In this document: piece after piece, positions 1 to 12,494 of the stretch
How positions within the stretch are numbered: position 1 is the first letter of the stretch
How the letters are laid out: each line of letters opens with the position of its first letter
Assembly: GCF_933775445.1 (NCBI RefSeq)
Contig: NC_065874.1
Location: 31,194,501-31,258,500 of the forward strand
Length of the DNA: 64,000 nucleotides
DNA from: Argentina anserina
Taxonomy: Eukaryota > Streptophyta > Magnoliopsida > Rosales > Rosaceae
Direction of reading: 5' to 3'
Notes under the pieces: generated by a model
The model's database searches: none
Told to the model about the DNA's origin: nothing
The model's input: only the letters and a program-made list of their open reading frames with translations
Position numbers and translations under genes: made by a program

Positions 1-2898
1 GAAGTTCAGAGATTCAGTGAATATTGAAGTATAGTTTCGTGGTTCAAGATTTATAGCACAAGCTCCTATAGTCTCGGTGCTCTTAAATGCTGATTTTGTA
101 TAGTTTTGGGAGGCTTCAAGCTCTGACCTGGTCAACCTAGAGGCTGATAAACTGCAATATCTAAAAGTTGTTCTTGAGTATATATTGTTCTCGGGGATCT
201 TTCACTTGTGTATATGGTGGCTACTGTAAACATAATAATGAAGCTTCAACCCTATGTAATTAAGTAGACTTCGTATATATGCTACAGGTATGTTTCACAG
301 GCACTCTGTTTTTTCTGCTTGTACCTTTTTATCTTTTTCATGAATCTGTGTCACTGGCTTACAGTTTTATCGTGAAATTGCATGTTAATAATATGAATCA
401 CAGTTCTGTTGCTCTTAGGATTGATTACTACATCTAAGAAGAAAGAATCTGTGTGTTATTCTAGTTTCTTTTCCTGCATACGTCGTGTATTATAATAGTA
501 TCAGTCTGTGCCAGTGTGTCTGTATGTGCTTCTGTGCTTGACACAACAGATATTTGCCATCCTCGAGCCAAACTTCTGACTAAGGTCATTCCATCTCCCT
601 AACAACGACTATTACTATTACTATTACTATTTTCACTTTGCAGTTCTTATTTTAACTCTTCCAGTCATGTTTTATTTTGTTTTTCAAATTATAAAAAAAT
701 GTAATGAACTCCAACTTTATTATGCTTTTCTCATTTCTGTACTCGACCAAATGTTGGACTGGGAAGTGATCTTTCCTTTGGAAAAATAGAATGGTTGGTT
801 TGCGTCTTTATTGAGCTGGCCTCTTTATATTAATAGGTTGTAAAATGGCCAGAATTTTTCAATGGCAGCCATCAGAGTTATTGGAGCTGGTGCTGCATTA
901 TTTCTTATTCTTTCACTGATTGTTGTCTTTACAGTCGGCCACTTTATAGTTTTTTCTTATAAATTAAAGTATATAAGGAATCTGATTGGGTGGGTACCAT
1001 CTAATCTATTTTCACGTGTAAATTATGTGATTGTCTAATTATTTTTGAATTATAATAAGTACTCTGTAATGCAGCTGATAGGGGAGCAGTATAGCTGGAT
1101 AGCTTATATATGTGTGGTGTGTAATCTTAAAGATGTCTAATGCATCTATTTCCATCTTTGAATCACATCAGCTTTCAAGTGAATCTGAATTCATTTAGTT
1201 CTATAGCCATCATGTTTGACCTTATTGCATTGAGCATGACCCAGTCCAATATATTGTGTAGCATAGACCAGCAAAGTCTGATTTGTTTGTGTGGATTTGC
1301 CCTCATCTAAATAAGAGGTTCTGTGGATGAAAACAAGAGTAGGATTAGTGTCGCCTTGGAGTTAAAACTTTGCTTCTGATATTTGTCCAAGTCACTGCCA
1401 ACCATGTGCATATGAAAAGTGTGTTAAATTGGGTTTGTGAATATCAAGACAATGCTCAACTCCTGAATTTTAAATCATCATGTGGTAGAGGAGATGTTTG
1501 CCTCAGAAATTCATGTGTATACCTGCGTCTGAACACCACTTGTGATCTGGCCAAGAGTCCTGGCTTCCATACACACAACTTCTCCCCAGTTTTGTGCTGC
1601 AAAGTAATATGTGCTAGAAATAGCTTGAGTTGCGAAATGTAAAGCAGCATTGGGGCGAATTATGCATGTTTGCTGAGAATGAGCTTGCTGTAAGGAACTG
1701 ATGAGAAACAAAGCTGCTTCAGAATCCTCACATGGATTGTGTTGTTGGCACATGGTCATAGCTTCTTGGCTCTTTGCTATGATCCATTTTTTGATGAATT
1801 GATTGAGATAAATTATTCCCACCATTGCTGTTTCTGCTTCTGCTGCTGCTTTGTTATTATTTTAAGATGAGCATCCAAGTTGCAATGATGTCACAGACAT
1901 TACATTACAGAGATGCCTCACCAACTTTTCAATAATTTTACAATAATTTTTGTCAGACTATATTTTAGGCATTACATAAGAAAGACCAAACAACCATGGA
2001 GGCATATAGATGTAGCATGGTACTAAATTAAGATAGGCATCGAGAGTGCTCTTAGATCTATTGTTTTCCTAACCGATTTGGTAATTTTGGTTCCAAGTCC
2101 CCTACTATATTTGTTTGTTCATTACTTAGCTCCTTGCTCCATTGTTTGATCCGTTCTTGCATGTTCATATGATTTGGGACTTAAGAACCATTTTGTATGA
2201 CCATCTTTGAGTTAGACATTCAACCACAGTGCTCAACCCATAATCTAATCTCTAACATAAACATATTTTCGTGACAAGTAGTCTGATATTTTATGATATA
2301 TTAGAACTTACATCGATGTAATTAGGTGCCTAATTACTCTCAACTGGTCGGAAAAGAAAGTTGCCCGAGAATCCCTTCAGGTCTAAGATAGGATACAGTA
2401 ACTATTTTGAGTAACTTTTGTTAACAAGCTTACTCAATGGTGCAATATACCCTTGCTTAACAACCAATTTCTCCTTAATTTATATCTTGTAGTTGCTTAA
2501 TCAATTAATTAGCAGTTAAGCTGAAGATAGGCTGGATTGAAAATTCATCAGTTGACCAACTCTCTTGGACTGCCGCATTGTTTTTTCCTTTTTCAATTGG
2601 ACTAGTCGAAATTCAGGTGGCAGAGTTGGAGTGGGTGATAATGGTCTGGTTTCTGAACTGACTCCAAGAAAAACTTGCTTCAATTGGAGCTAGCCTTTCA
2701 GAGTTTCAGGTTCACCAAAACCCCTTTTGACATCCAACACAGAGTGACAAAGATGGAGACAACAGATAGGAAAAGCTTAGCTATTTGCTTATAGAATATA
2801 TCCCATGAAAGAAGAGAGAAAACCCAAAGCCAGAGATCATTTACTTTCAGCTTTCTTCTTTACAAACTAAGACCACCTTGAAAAAGACCACCTTGGTA
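1..2898. other. Intergenic spacer upstream of the ETO1-like gene
   Basis: No coding exon is recognisable on either strand. The short open frames here lack family motifs and are not supported by splice sites. An imperfect ATT trinucleotide run lies at about 609-631. The last several hundred bases probably hold the promoter and 5' UTR of the gene that starts at 3070, but no core promoter could be fixed. Confidence 0.6.
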
Positions 2899-3042
2899 TG
2901 TGAAAGTCTCAAACTTCATCACTTCTCTCTCAGAACCCAACTTTTTTAGTGTTCTGGGTTTTGTGAAAGTTTCAAGCTTTTTCCACTTTCTTTCAAGACC
3001 CAACACTTTTAGTGATCTGGGTTTGTGAAAGTTTCAGGCTTT
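2899..3042 (+). repeat. Imperfect 62-63-bp tandem repeat in the probable 5' UTR of the ETO1-like gene
   Basis: Two full units (2899-2961 and 2962-3023) and a partial third (3024-3042) each begin TGTGAAAGT and end with a form of AGTGxTCTGGGTTT. The array stops about 28 bases before the ATG at 3070, so it should be transcribed as leader. It could also be a promoter-proximal repeat if transcription starts further downstream. Confidence 0.75.
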
Positions 3043-3069
3043 AGAATCAAACTCTCTGTTTGTGCATAT

Positions 3070-6000
3070 ATGCAGAAGATATATTGTCATTTAGATATGC
3101 GTGCTCTTAAGTTTCTAGAACGATTCACAAGCACCCAAGTCCATGCTTTGAATCCAATAGAAACCTTAACTGGTAAAACCCATGGTGGTGTTTCAAGAGC
3201 TAAGCTCAATAGTCAGCTACTCAAGTCTTTTAAGTCAAACACAAAGCTCAAATCTTTCAACTCTTCAGTGTCAGTCACTGAAGCTCTTCTTCTTCCTTAT
3301 GGACTCCCTAGTACAGACCTCATTGAACCCTCCATAGAGCCTCACCTGAAGCCCATTGACTTTGTTGAGATCTTAGCTGACCTCTATCGGCGGTTAGAGA
3401 GTTGTGAATCTCAATCTGATAGATCATTGTTGTTTGTGGAGCAGTACTCTATCCTGCGCAGCCTTGGGGACCCCAAATTGCTTCGGAGGTGTTTACGAGC
3501 TGCTCGACAGAATGCTGTTGATGTCAACTCTAAGGTTGTGCTTTCAGCTTGGTTGAGGTTTGAGAGGAGAGAAGATGAACTCTCAGGTATGTCAGCTATG
3601 GATTGTGGTGGACAAATTCTTGAGTGTCCTAAGATTGCTTTGGAATATGGGTATGATCCACATTTGATTTCTTCTCATTGCCAATGTGATCAGGATCAAA
3701 GTGAAGCTATTAATGTGCCTAGTTTGAATGAGAATGAGTGTGTGAGCTTAGACCAGGAGGAAAGTGATGTTACATTTTGTATTGACAATGAAGAAATCAA
3801 TTGTGTTAGGCGTAAGATTGCAATGCTATCTAGTCCGCTTAATGCTATGTTGTATGGCAGTTTTAAAGAGTCAAGAAAAGATAGAATAGATTTTTCGGAA
3901 AATGGGATATCTGTAAAGGGAATGAGAGCTGTGGAAGTGTATAGTAGGACTAGGAGGTTGGACTTATTTAGTCCTGGTGTTGTTGGGGACCTTCTTTGTT
4001 TTGCAAATAGGTTCTGTTGTGAGGAGATGAAGTCTGCCTGTGACGCTTATCTAGCTTCAATGGTGGATAACATTGATGATGCATTGGTTCTTATTGAATA
4101 TGGCTTGGAAGAGATGGCATTTCTTCTTGTTGCAGCTTGCTTGCAGGTACTGTTAAGAGAGTTCCCGAATTCCTTGTTCAATCCAAAGGTGATGAAATTT
4201 CTTTGTAGCTCAAAGACTAGGGAGAGATTGGCCGTGGCCGGGCATGGTTCCTTCTTATTATATTACTTTCTAAGCCATGTGGCTATGGAGGAAAGTATGG
4301 TATCAACAACCACTATGATGTTGTTGGAGAGGTTGGAAGAATGCGCAACCCAGAGGTGGCAAAAAACACTTGCATTGCATCAATTGGGTTGTGTTTTGCT
4401 TGAAAGAAGAGAGTTTAAGGATGCACAGTATCGGTTCCTGGCTGCAGTTGAGGCAGGGCATGTGTATTCAGTGGCCGGGGTTGCAAGGACCAAGTACAAG
4501 CAGGGGCAACAATATTCTGCTTATACATTGATGAGCTCTATTATCTCCGAGTACAAGCCAGCAGGGTGGATGTACCAGGAACGCTCCCTCTACAATATTG
4601 GGAAGGAAAAGATTTCGGATTTGAGCTCTGCAACTGAACTAGATCCCATTCTTTCATTTCCATACAAATATAGAGCTATTGCAGAGGTGGAAGAGAAGCA
4701 AATTAGTGGAGCCATTGCTGAGATTGACAAAACTATTAGGTTTAAGCTGTCACCCGACTGCATTGAATTACGGGCTTGGTTCTTCCTCGCTCTTGGAGAT
4801 TATGAAAGTGCTCTGCGAGATATTCGTGTTTTATTAACTTTAGAACCCAATTATATGATGTTTCATGGTAAGACTAGGGGGGATCATTTGGTTGAGCTTC
4901 TCAGCCATCGGGTTACACAAATGACCGAGGCTGATTGCTGGATGCATCTATATGATCTATGGTCTTCTGTTGATGACATTGGTTCTTTGGCTATCATACA
5001 TCATATGCTGAGGGATGACCCTGGGAAGAGCCTTCTACTGTTTCGGCAATCTTTACTTCTCTTACGGTATGTATTTCCCATCCTAGCTACTGCTTTCTTT
5101 GCTATTCAACTGCAATGCTTGTGTTGTGTATATTCTGACATCTTGCTTTGTTATATTTTCATCATATAAATCATGATATATCTGGATTATTTGGGAACCT
5201 AATTGGATTGAAGTGAATTTACAGTTGTTCTTACCCTAACATATCAAATCAAATGAGCCCCCACCTGTGTCACTTGCATGTTGCTGTAATGAATTGTAAC
5301 ATACTGTTCCATCAATCAGGTGAACTATGTGCTATCTATTAAACCTTTTTTATACATGTGTATTTCAGGTTGAACTGTCAGAAAGCTGCAATGCGCAGTT
5401 TGCGGTTGGCTAGAAATACTGCTAGTTCTGACCACGAGAGACTGGTGTATGAAGGATGGATTTTATATGACACAGGAAATCGTGAACAAGCTCTTTCAAA
5501 GGCTGAAAAATCTATTCACACTCGGAGGTCATTTGAAGCTTTTTTCCTCAAAGCTTATGTATTGGCAGATGCTAGCCTGGACCCTGAATCTTCATCTCAT
5601 GTTATTCAACTGCTGGAGGAAGCTCTTAGATGCCCGTCAGATGGTCTTCGAAAAGGACAGGTGAGAATCATCCATGCTTTCGTCCTTCAACATGTACCTT
5701 GATGTACTTGTTTGAAATGTAATTCTGATACTTTGTAGGCATTGAATAACTTGGGGAGTATATATGTTGATTGTGGTAAGCTTGAGGAGGCGGCAAATAG
5801 CTACTTGAGTGCTCTTGACATCAAGCATACTAGAGCTCACCAAGGATTGGCGCGTGTTTATCACCTTAAAAATCAACAGAAAGCTGCATATGAGGAGATG
5901 ACCAAGCTAATAGAAAAGGCACGAAATAATGCATCAGCTTACGAGAAGCGATCCGAGTACTGTGATCCTGAAATGGCTAAGAAAGATCTTGATATGGCAA

Positions 6001-6550
6001 CAGAACTGGATCCATTGAGAACGTATCCATACAGATACAGGGCAGCAGGTAATCTTTATGACTCTGGACATTATATCTGTTCCTGCATTCTATTCTCTAA
6101 TAATGTGTTGCAAAACTAAAAATTTGGATATGAAAACACCCATTTAGGAATCTTGGTGCCAAAACAAGAAGTTTATTTCATTCCGTTTTAGATTGGAGTG
6201 CAGCACCCTGCAGATAAGGGAACAAATATATTCTTGTTATAAAACTATGTATAAGATAAATTACAGAACAAGAGCATGAATTTGGCCTAGTCAGTAAATA
6301 AAGCTCTTACACTAATATATGATATGCCATGACACTAGTTCTGATGGATGAACAAAAAGAATCGGAAGCTGTAGAAGAGCTTACAAAGGCAATAGCATTC
6401 AAGCCTGACCTGCAAATGCTTCATCTTCGAGCTGCTTTTCATGAGTCAAGTGGAGACCTCAGCTCTGCTCTACAAGATTGTCAAGCAGCTCTCTGCATGG
6501 ACCCCAACCACACAGACACCCTTGATCTCTATAATAGAGCACGGGACTGA
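3070..6550 (+). CDS. ETO1-like: ETO1-like protein (BTB/TPR substrate adaptor of CUL3 ubiquitin ligase)
   Basis: Four exons are read at 3070-5066, 5369-5660, 5739-6048 and 6339-6550, all joined by GT-AG introns in frame, giving 936 residues (Arabidopsis ETO1 has about 950). The BTB domain lies around residues 235-330, with the FCIDNEEINCVRRKIA and AMLYGSF segments, and the rest is TPR repeats running to the end. The family bridges CUL3 to type-2 ACC synthases, so their turnover limits ethylene synthesis; this role is inferred from the family. The start at 3070 is chosen because ETO1 also begins MQ followed shortly by a second MRxLK methionine; the ATG at 3097 is the alternative. The exon 3/4 junction rebuilds the conserved RYRAAVLMD segment. 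No lesion was seen. The chromovirus insertion lies about 480 bp past the stop. Whether this is ETO1 itself or an EOL paralogue needs a tree. Confidence 0.93.
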
Positions 6551-7029
6551 GTTAGCAATAATTGGAATATTTTGCCCCTCACGAGTTCAATGTGCAGGAG
6601 ACTTCATCTTCAATGATACATGGACTCCAATGTCTGCAAAAAAAAAATTCCTCAGAAGCATGATAGTCCAGCTGTAAACCCACCTGGAAAAAAGGCAAAG
6701 TCGACTGAGGGACTGCTGTGTATATATATGCCATTGTGGATACACGATTGTTGGTTGCACATCATGCATTGAGAGCAGTCTTTTTGTCAAGAAATTTATA
6801 AAGATGGCTGCGGGAACATATACTACAGATTCGAATTCCCTGCTGTATATTTATCTTTTTGTTATATCCTTATACCTTGAGAACTGTTTGATTTGTCTCT
6901 TGGTGAGAAAATGGATATCTGTAACGTCCCATTGTACATATGGCGAGATTTAAATATCTCAGTTACTGCAAATTGTTCAAATTTTGTTCAATATATGGCG
7001 AGAGCAGTTCTGGTACCAAAACAGAGGAG
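6551..7029 (+). other. 3' UTR and downstream flank of the ETO1-like gene
   Basis: This is AT-rich non-coding sequence between the ETO1-like stop and the transposon nest. It probably contains the 3' UTR and polyadenylation site. No separate gene is visible. Confidence 0.6.
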
Positions 7030-7034
7030 GGATT
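7030..7034. other. Target-site duplication GGATT, left copy, of the chromovirus
   Basis: GGATT directly precedes the LTR end TGATG. The same five bases directly follow the right LTR at 22720-22724. A 5-bp duplication is the norm for Ty3/Gypsy integration, and the match shows that the whole 7035-22719 block is one insertion later enlarged by the Helitron. Confidence 0.9.
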
Positions 7035-7175
7035 TGATGTAGGAGCAGAGGGTGACTAAGGGGCAGAGGTTAGAAGAGGGTTCAGAATAGAAGAGAATAG
7101 AGAATAGGAGGTTTAGAAGGCAGTAATCTTTAATAATCCAGTCTGCCCTTTAACTCAACACATAGCTCCTACTTA
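7035..7175 (-). repeat. Left LTR of the chromovirus (3' LTR), outer part
   Basis: These 141 bases are identical to bases 1-141 of the right LTR (22413-22553) and begin TGATGTAGG. The LTR breaks off after ...CTCCTACTTA, where the Helitron starts. It resumes at 17329. Confidence 0.96.
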
Positions 7176-7218
7176 TTCTCTCTCTATACTAAACTTGGAT
7201 CCGAAATTCACTGTTCAT

Positions 7219-7228
7219 TGGGGGGGGG
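7219..7228 (+). repeat. Poly-G run near the Helitron 5' end
   Basis: About ten consecutive G residues lie some 45 bases inside the Helitron's 5' terminus. The exact length may be affected by homopolymer sequencing error. Confidence 0.6.
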
Positions 7229-8270
7229 GTTTTGGGAAAATAGTTCTCTTTGTGTTTTAAACAATTAAGTCCCTCCGTGTTTTGATAATTTGCTGAGATG
7301 CCCTTCTCTGTATTTTTGGGTATCTATTTTTTACCCTGTGATGATTTTTTATGATTGTGCCCCTGATTTCTCAGAGACCACCTCGGTCTATTGACAAGTG
7401 GTTTTTCTCTTTGCATTCGTGTCTTTCTTTCCATCGATTTATTTTGAAAACGGTTCTACTTTTGTGACAGTTGTTCTGGAGCTTTTCATTCGTGTATGTT
7501 TTGTGGAGGGGAGGGCGAGGTTGGTTCTCATAATATCATTGTCGAGGCTTTCATTGTTTTCCTGCTTTAGTTTATCGAGCTCTCTACTCTGTTTCTTATG
7601 TGGGTTTTTGGTTTGTTGATTGATGAATTTGTTTGATTGATTTGGCTTATATTGTTTTGGTTGTGTTTTTTGTTGTTTTCATTGGTATTTCTTGCTGTTT
7701 GGTTTTTTGTTTGTTATTTTATTTATCTTATTTTGTGTTCATTGGTAGCGTTGATTGTGTTTCGTTGTGCTATTTTTTCTGGGTTGAGATTGTTGTGAAA
7801 TGGTGTTTAACTGGGTTCGTATTGGTTGAAACGAGTGACTGGTGGTATAATTTGGTTTGATTTGGGACAAAGTTGTTATTACCTTGGTAATTAATATGGG
7901 TTTTAATCAGTTTGTTTCTAGGCTGCGATTATTTATTAGTGATGTTAAATTGAGGTACTGATGTTATAAAATTTAGAACTGTTTTGATTTATTGTTTGAT
8001 TTGGGACTGATTTGTTATGATAACTGGGCTAATCAATATGATTATGAATTTGGAATAATTTAGTTTGATTTGGGAGTGATTTGTTCTTATTACTTTGTTA
8101 ATCAGTATTGGTTTTAATCACTTTGTTACTTGGTACGATTGTTTTTTTTTTGTGGTGTTTAACTGGGGTCGTATTGGTTAAATTGAGTTACTGGTGGTAT
8201 AAAATTTGGAACTGTTTGGACTTATTGTTTGATTTGGGACGAATTAGTTGTGAGTATTGGGCTAATCAAT

Positions 8271-8432
8271 ATGATTTTTAATTTGGAACTAATGATTACG
8301 GTTTTGTGTTTGGCTATCATTTTTAGAGGTGGTGTATAATAGTTGGAGGGCATGATTTTCAATTTGGAACTAATGATTACGGTTTTGTGTTTGGCTATCA
8401 TTTTTAGAGGTGGTGTATAATAGTTGGAGGGC
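8271..8432 (+). repeat. Two-copy 81-bp tandem repeat inside the Helitron
   Basis: Copies at 8271-8351 and 8352-8432 run from ATGATTTT to GGAGGGC and differ at about one base. Such high identity indicates a recent duplication. Confidence 0.92.
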
Positions 8433-9892
8433 ATGTGTGTTGTTGAGGTCGGAAGAGGTTAGAGATTTTGAATTTTGTTGCACTCTTATTGATATCATTT
8501 TGTGTGATGATTCTTCTTATTGATATCATTTTTGTATTATATTTTGATTCAATTGTTATTATTATTTGTCTTTTCAAGATTTGGTTTTGATTTTGTTACG
8601 TTTATATTTTTTAGGCATTTTTAGGCACATGTATCAGGGTCCAGTTGGAAATGAGTTTTTGTTTGTGCCTGAAATGCTTTAAAAAATATGCGATGTAGTA
8701 GAGAGACACATATTGTTTTTGTGAGAGCAGCAGTCCTAGATTGGATTACTACATTGGATTGAGTTTCAGGTTCGTTTTTAAGCCTTTAATAAAAAAAAGT
8801 TATTGTGGTTAATTGTAGTGGATTTTCATGTACTGGTGTGTTTGTGATGGGTGTATGTTTTTTTTTTTTTTTGCATTGTGGTGGTGTGGTTGGTGCGTTG
8901 CATTGGAATCATAGTTGCAGTTTTACTACTTAGTTTAATGTGTTTTTTTTTTACTTTGTTTTCGTTGATAATTGGGTTTATGCATTGGGTATATCCATGT
9001 TTTGAAAACCGTCTATGTAAAGGAGTTCAAATTTGTTAATGGTGTGTTTGGCATTTTCAACAACAAATTCGAGCTCCTTTACATAGAAGGCATCAATTGT
9101 GGAATTACTTGCTTGAGCAGGGTAAAAACTTGGGGGTAATTTTGATTAGTCTGATTAGTTGTTTTATAAATGGTTGGTCTTTTTTCTTTTCGGTAGTGTA
9201 GTTAGTTTTTATGATCTTTTTTTTTTTTCACTTTCTGCTTATTCAGTCAACAGTCATCCTCCAAATCAATGACATTAATTTCTGCTGAATGAGTTGGTTG
9301 AACTGCTAATTCAGGATCCAATGGACTTTGCTCTTTTCCTCTTTAAAGTGTTTCTTTGATGGTGGTGGTTTTTTTGCAGCTGGGTTTCCTTTGGAGATTG
9401 AGTTTGGGCATAGTTGTCAGTTGTAAGGTTTCTAGGGTCTGCATGTTAGAATTGTTAAGATTTTATATTATGGTTTTAGCCATTTAAATTTAGATTACTT
9501 TTTGTTGTGGACAGGTTATCTGCAGTCTCTATTCTTTTTCGCTTCCCCAATCTCCAAGAGATCAGGTAAAAGCAAGTATTTTGCTGATTTCAAATATCTG
9601 GTCCTTATTTTTATTTCACGCATTTGGACAATTCTACTTATTCTTAATTGCAGGTTGAGAAGTAATAGTGAACTTCTTCTAACCCTAAGCACCTTCATCA
9701 ATTTTAGTTCAGTTTTGGCTTGATGGGGTATCAAGTCACAAACAATTTCTGCTTACCTAGGTTCCTGGATTTGATGTTATAATTCTTTGACTACTTAGAT
9801 TGGTTTCATGTGGTGTTACTTTGTTTGGTTTGTTTAATTATGTTTTGGTTAATTTTTCTTCAGGTTAGTTAGTGGAACATAGTTCAATCAAT

Positions 9893-10262
9893 TATGCAGT
9901 TGGATGTTGGCATGAGGTGTTGTTTCTTTCATTTCAGTGTTGTTTTTTTAAAACCTTTTAAATTAATTTTAACCAAAACATTGGTCTTCTATTGTATTAA
10001 TTTGTTTTATTTTGATTTTTCTTATTTGTGATGTTTAGTGAATCACAATTGAGACGAGAATGCTTGGTTGGATATTATGCATAGTTGGGTGTTGGCATGA
10101 GGTGGTGATTCTTTCATTACACTGTTGTTTATTTTTTTAATTTTTTTTTACTTAATTTTAAGGAAAACATTGGTTTTCTATTGTATTAATTTGGTTTGTT
10201 TTGTCTTGATTTTTCTTATTTGTGATGGTGAGTGAATCACCGTTCAAACGAAATGTTTGGTT
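9893..10262 (+). repeat. Two-copy imperfect repeat of about 184 bp inside the Helitron
   Basis: Both copies share GTTGGCATGAGGTG, a CTTTCATT..CA..GTTGTTT segment, AAAACATTGGT(C/T)TTCTATTG and TTTTTCTTATTTGTGATG in the same order. Copy starts are near 9897 and 10081. The identity is lower than in the 81-bp repeat, so it is an older duplication. Confidence 0.8.
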
Positions 10263-10999
10263 GGATAGTTACTTAAGGTAGTGTTTATTTCATTATATAT
10301 TTCTTTTTAGTTTTGTTAAGTTCTAAATTTTATTTTTTTATTTTTTATTTTTCTATTTGTTACAGGAATGCTTCAATTATGATATTAGAACTTTTAGTCT
10401 ATGCAATTTGTTATGTTGTGAATCTGGTGTATGAGTATACTGTTGTTGAGACTTAGACGGGCAGTTTTTTTGTTAATTTATTCAAAATTTTGGAGTTATG
10501 TTCATGTAACAAATATTTGTAATGTATTGGTTATGGTGTTTCAGTTGTGGTTTGATTTTTTTAACGGGTGCAACTATTTGTTAATTGGTCACAGTGTTTA
10601 TAATTTTTTATGGAATGCTCATTGAGTTTTCAGTGTTTATTGTTACTTGAGTGGAGAACTGATTAAAGTATGTTTCAATTTGTTTGAGTTTTTTCATTGG
10701 AGCTTATTTTTTAATTGTTTCAATCATTTTTTCTATTCCCAGATCAGTGTCTTTTTTGATTAATATGAATAGAAAGAGCAAATGTGATCATGTACTAAGT
10801 TTCAAAATGTGTAAAGCAAATAGGCTAACACGGAAGAAGATGTTATTACATTGAATACATTTGTACTGTAAAATAAATAAACACCAGATTTATTAAATAT
10901 GGTTCATTGTAGAAACAAAATTGTGTAATGGAGGAAAATTGTAAATTTTGTTTTAAAATTTAATATCGTGTACAAGATTTTGGTATTACTTTTTTATGC

Positions 11000-11040
<41 letters not shown>

Positions 11041-11458
11041 TGTTTGTTTGTTTTGTATTTTCCAGGTTTTTACATTTTCTCTTTTCTACTTCAATTCTTC
11101 ATGTATATATAACTATTTTTGATTTATATATATATATATGTGTTCCTTATCTTTATATATATTCTTTGTTTGCATTATTTATGGTTGGGAAAAAGAGGAT
11201 ACCAGATGCTGATTTAAAACTCAATTTAAACTAACCACATATGAGTTCACTTGACATCGACTGTGTATGTGTAATTTATACTATGGTAGATGTCGTTAGA
11301 GCTATTACTCACGTTGGTCTGATCTAGGAAATCACTGTTAGAAGAAACATTGGAACAAAGCGATCTGTGATTATATATGATTCAAGGTGAAAATTGGATA
11401 TATAATAAAATTTTGACATAAATGTTGTTTAAAGACTAAAAAAATGATTTGCATGCAG

Positions 11459-12494
11459 GAACAAACCACTGATAATTACATTGCTAAATTCAACAATTGA
11501 TGAGCTTGATGTGGCTATTGTGAGGATACCTCCTCCAGTTATAGTTGCATTCACTAGCATGACAGTTAGAATCAGTGGCAGTGAGTCATTGTGTTCAAAT
11601 TGTTTCTTTATATAAATTATTTATTTTATTTTATGAAAGTAGTAATGTAATTCATTTTGATTACAGATAATATTGTGTTGCGGTTAACTCTAAGCACTTG
11701 TGTGTTCATAAACCCACTGATACACGATGCTTATGAAATAAAGGAGAAGTATGTGTACGTTCTCAAATTAGGCAATTTAAAAATATTTATGTTAGCTACT
11801 CTAGATTACCAGTATCACAAACTTTTGTTAGTGCATATTTATGGAGCAATACAGTACACATGTGCTTAGACCTACTCCGGCTGCTATGTCAACGGTGGAG
11901 GTAAAACTAGACTGTGTATCGTAGTTTTTTATGTTAGTATAAGATTAACTTCACTGCTAACATTTATTTGTCTTAATAGGATTCGATTTTTGTTGTAAGT
12001 GCTGTGATTACCGAGATTCAGTTTGATCATGGATGGTACTACCTTACATGTAGTGATTGCAAGAGAGAGCTTGAGCTAGAAGAAACCTATCTCCTAAAAT
12101 GTCCTACACATGGACCTCAGATTGGGATCCCACTGTAAGTGTTAATTAGGATATTAGTATTCAATTATTTTTTATAGGTGAAACAAGTTATGTGATTGTA
12201 TAAATTATGATGCTTTCATTAACAGCTTTAGATATGAAATAAGTCTTCATGATGGAAGTGAAAGTGTACAAGCTCAACTTAAAGGACTTCCTGCATAATC
12301 TCTGTTTGGAATTACATGTTAGCAGTTGGTGGATGATAATGGTTTTGTTGATCAAAAAATCATTCCACAAGTAATGTCAAGACAAGATGTTGTTGCAGTG
12401 TTTGTGGCGGATTGGATATGATGGAATAAAATTTGAAGTCATATCTGTGTATCCTCAATCTGGTAGGAATTATATAACAAATGAAACACTGGAG
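11459..12494 (+). pseudogene. RPA70-like (replication protein A large subunit) cassette 1, decayed
   Basis: Exon-like blocks with good splice sites lie at 11459-11580, 11667-11748, 11870-11900 (weak), 11980-12134 and 12226-12494. They translate to a DNA-binding-domain-B segment (NIVLRLTLSTCVFINP, matching the LSTxxxxxINPDIPEA region of plant RPA1) and then a zinc-finger OB fold of DBD-C type with GWYYLTCSDCKREL and KCPTHGP. The last block stops with TAA soon after RYEISLHDGSESV and shows frame changes before remnants such as LFGITC and QLVDDNG, so it cannot make a full DBD-C. No DBD-A precedes it. RPA-like single-strand-binding genes are known passengers of plant Helitrons, which supports the element call. 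Confidence 0.8.

Larger units (their letters stand above)
7229..11458 (+). other. Non-coding T-rich left half of the Helitron
   Basis: This stretch of about 4.2 kb is strongly T/G-biased on the + strand and contains no recognisable protein family. It holds loosely repeated segments built on TTTGATTTGGGA (about 7855-8240), two clear tandem repeats listed separately, and TA and GTTT microsatellites near 11004-11050. Small open frames here are low-complexity translations of T-rich DNA. Confidence 0.7.

Noticed and set aside
1511..1825. 104-residue minus-strand frame
   Set aside because: No recognised domain, no splice-linked partner and no convincing codon pattern.
7397..7860. Hydrophobic open frames near the Helitron 5' end
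   Set aside because: They come from T-rich DNA, which yields Phe/Leu/Val-rich translations, and have no family features.
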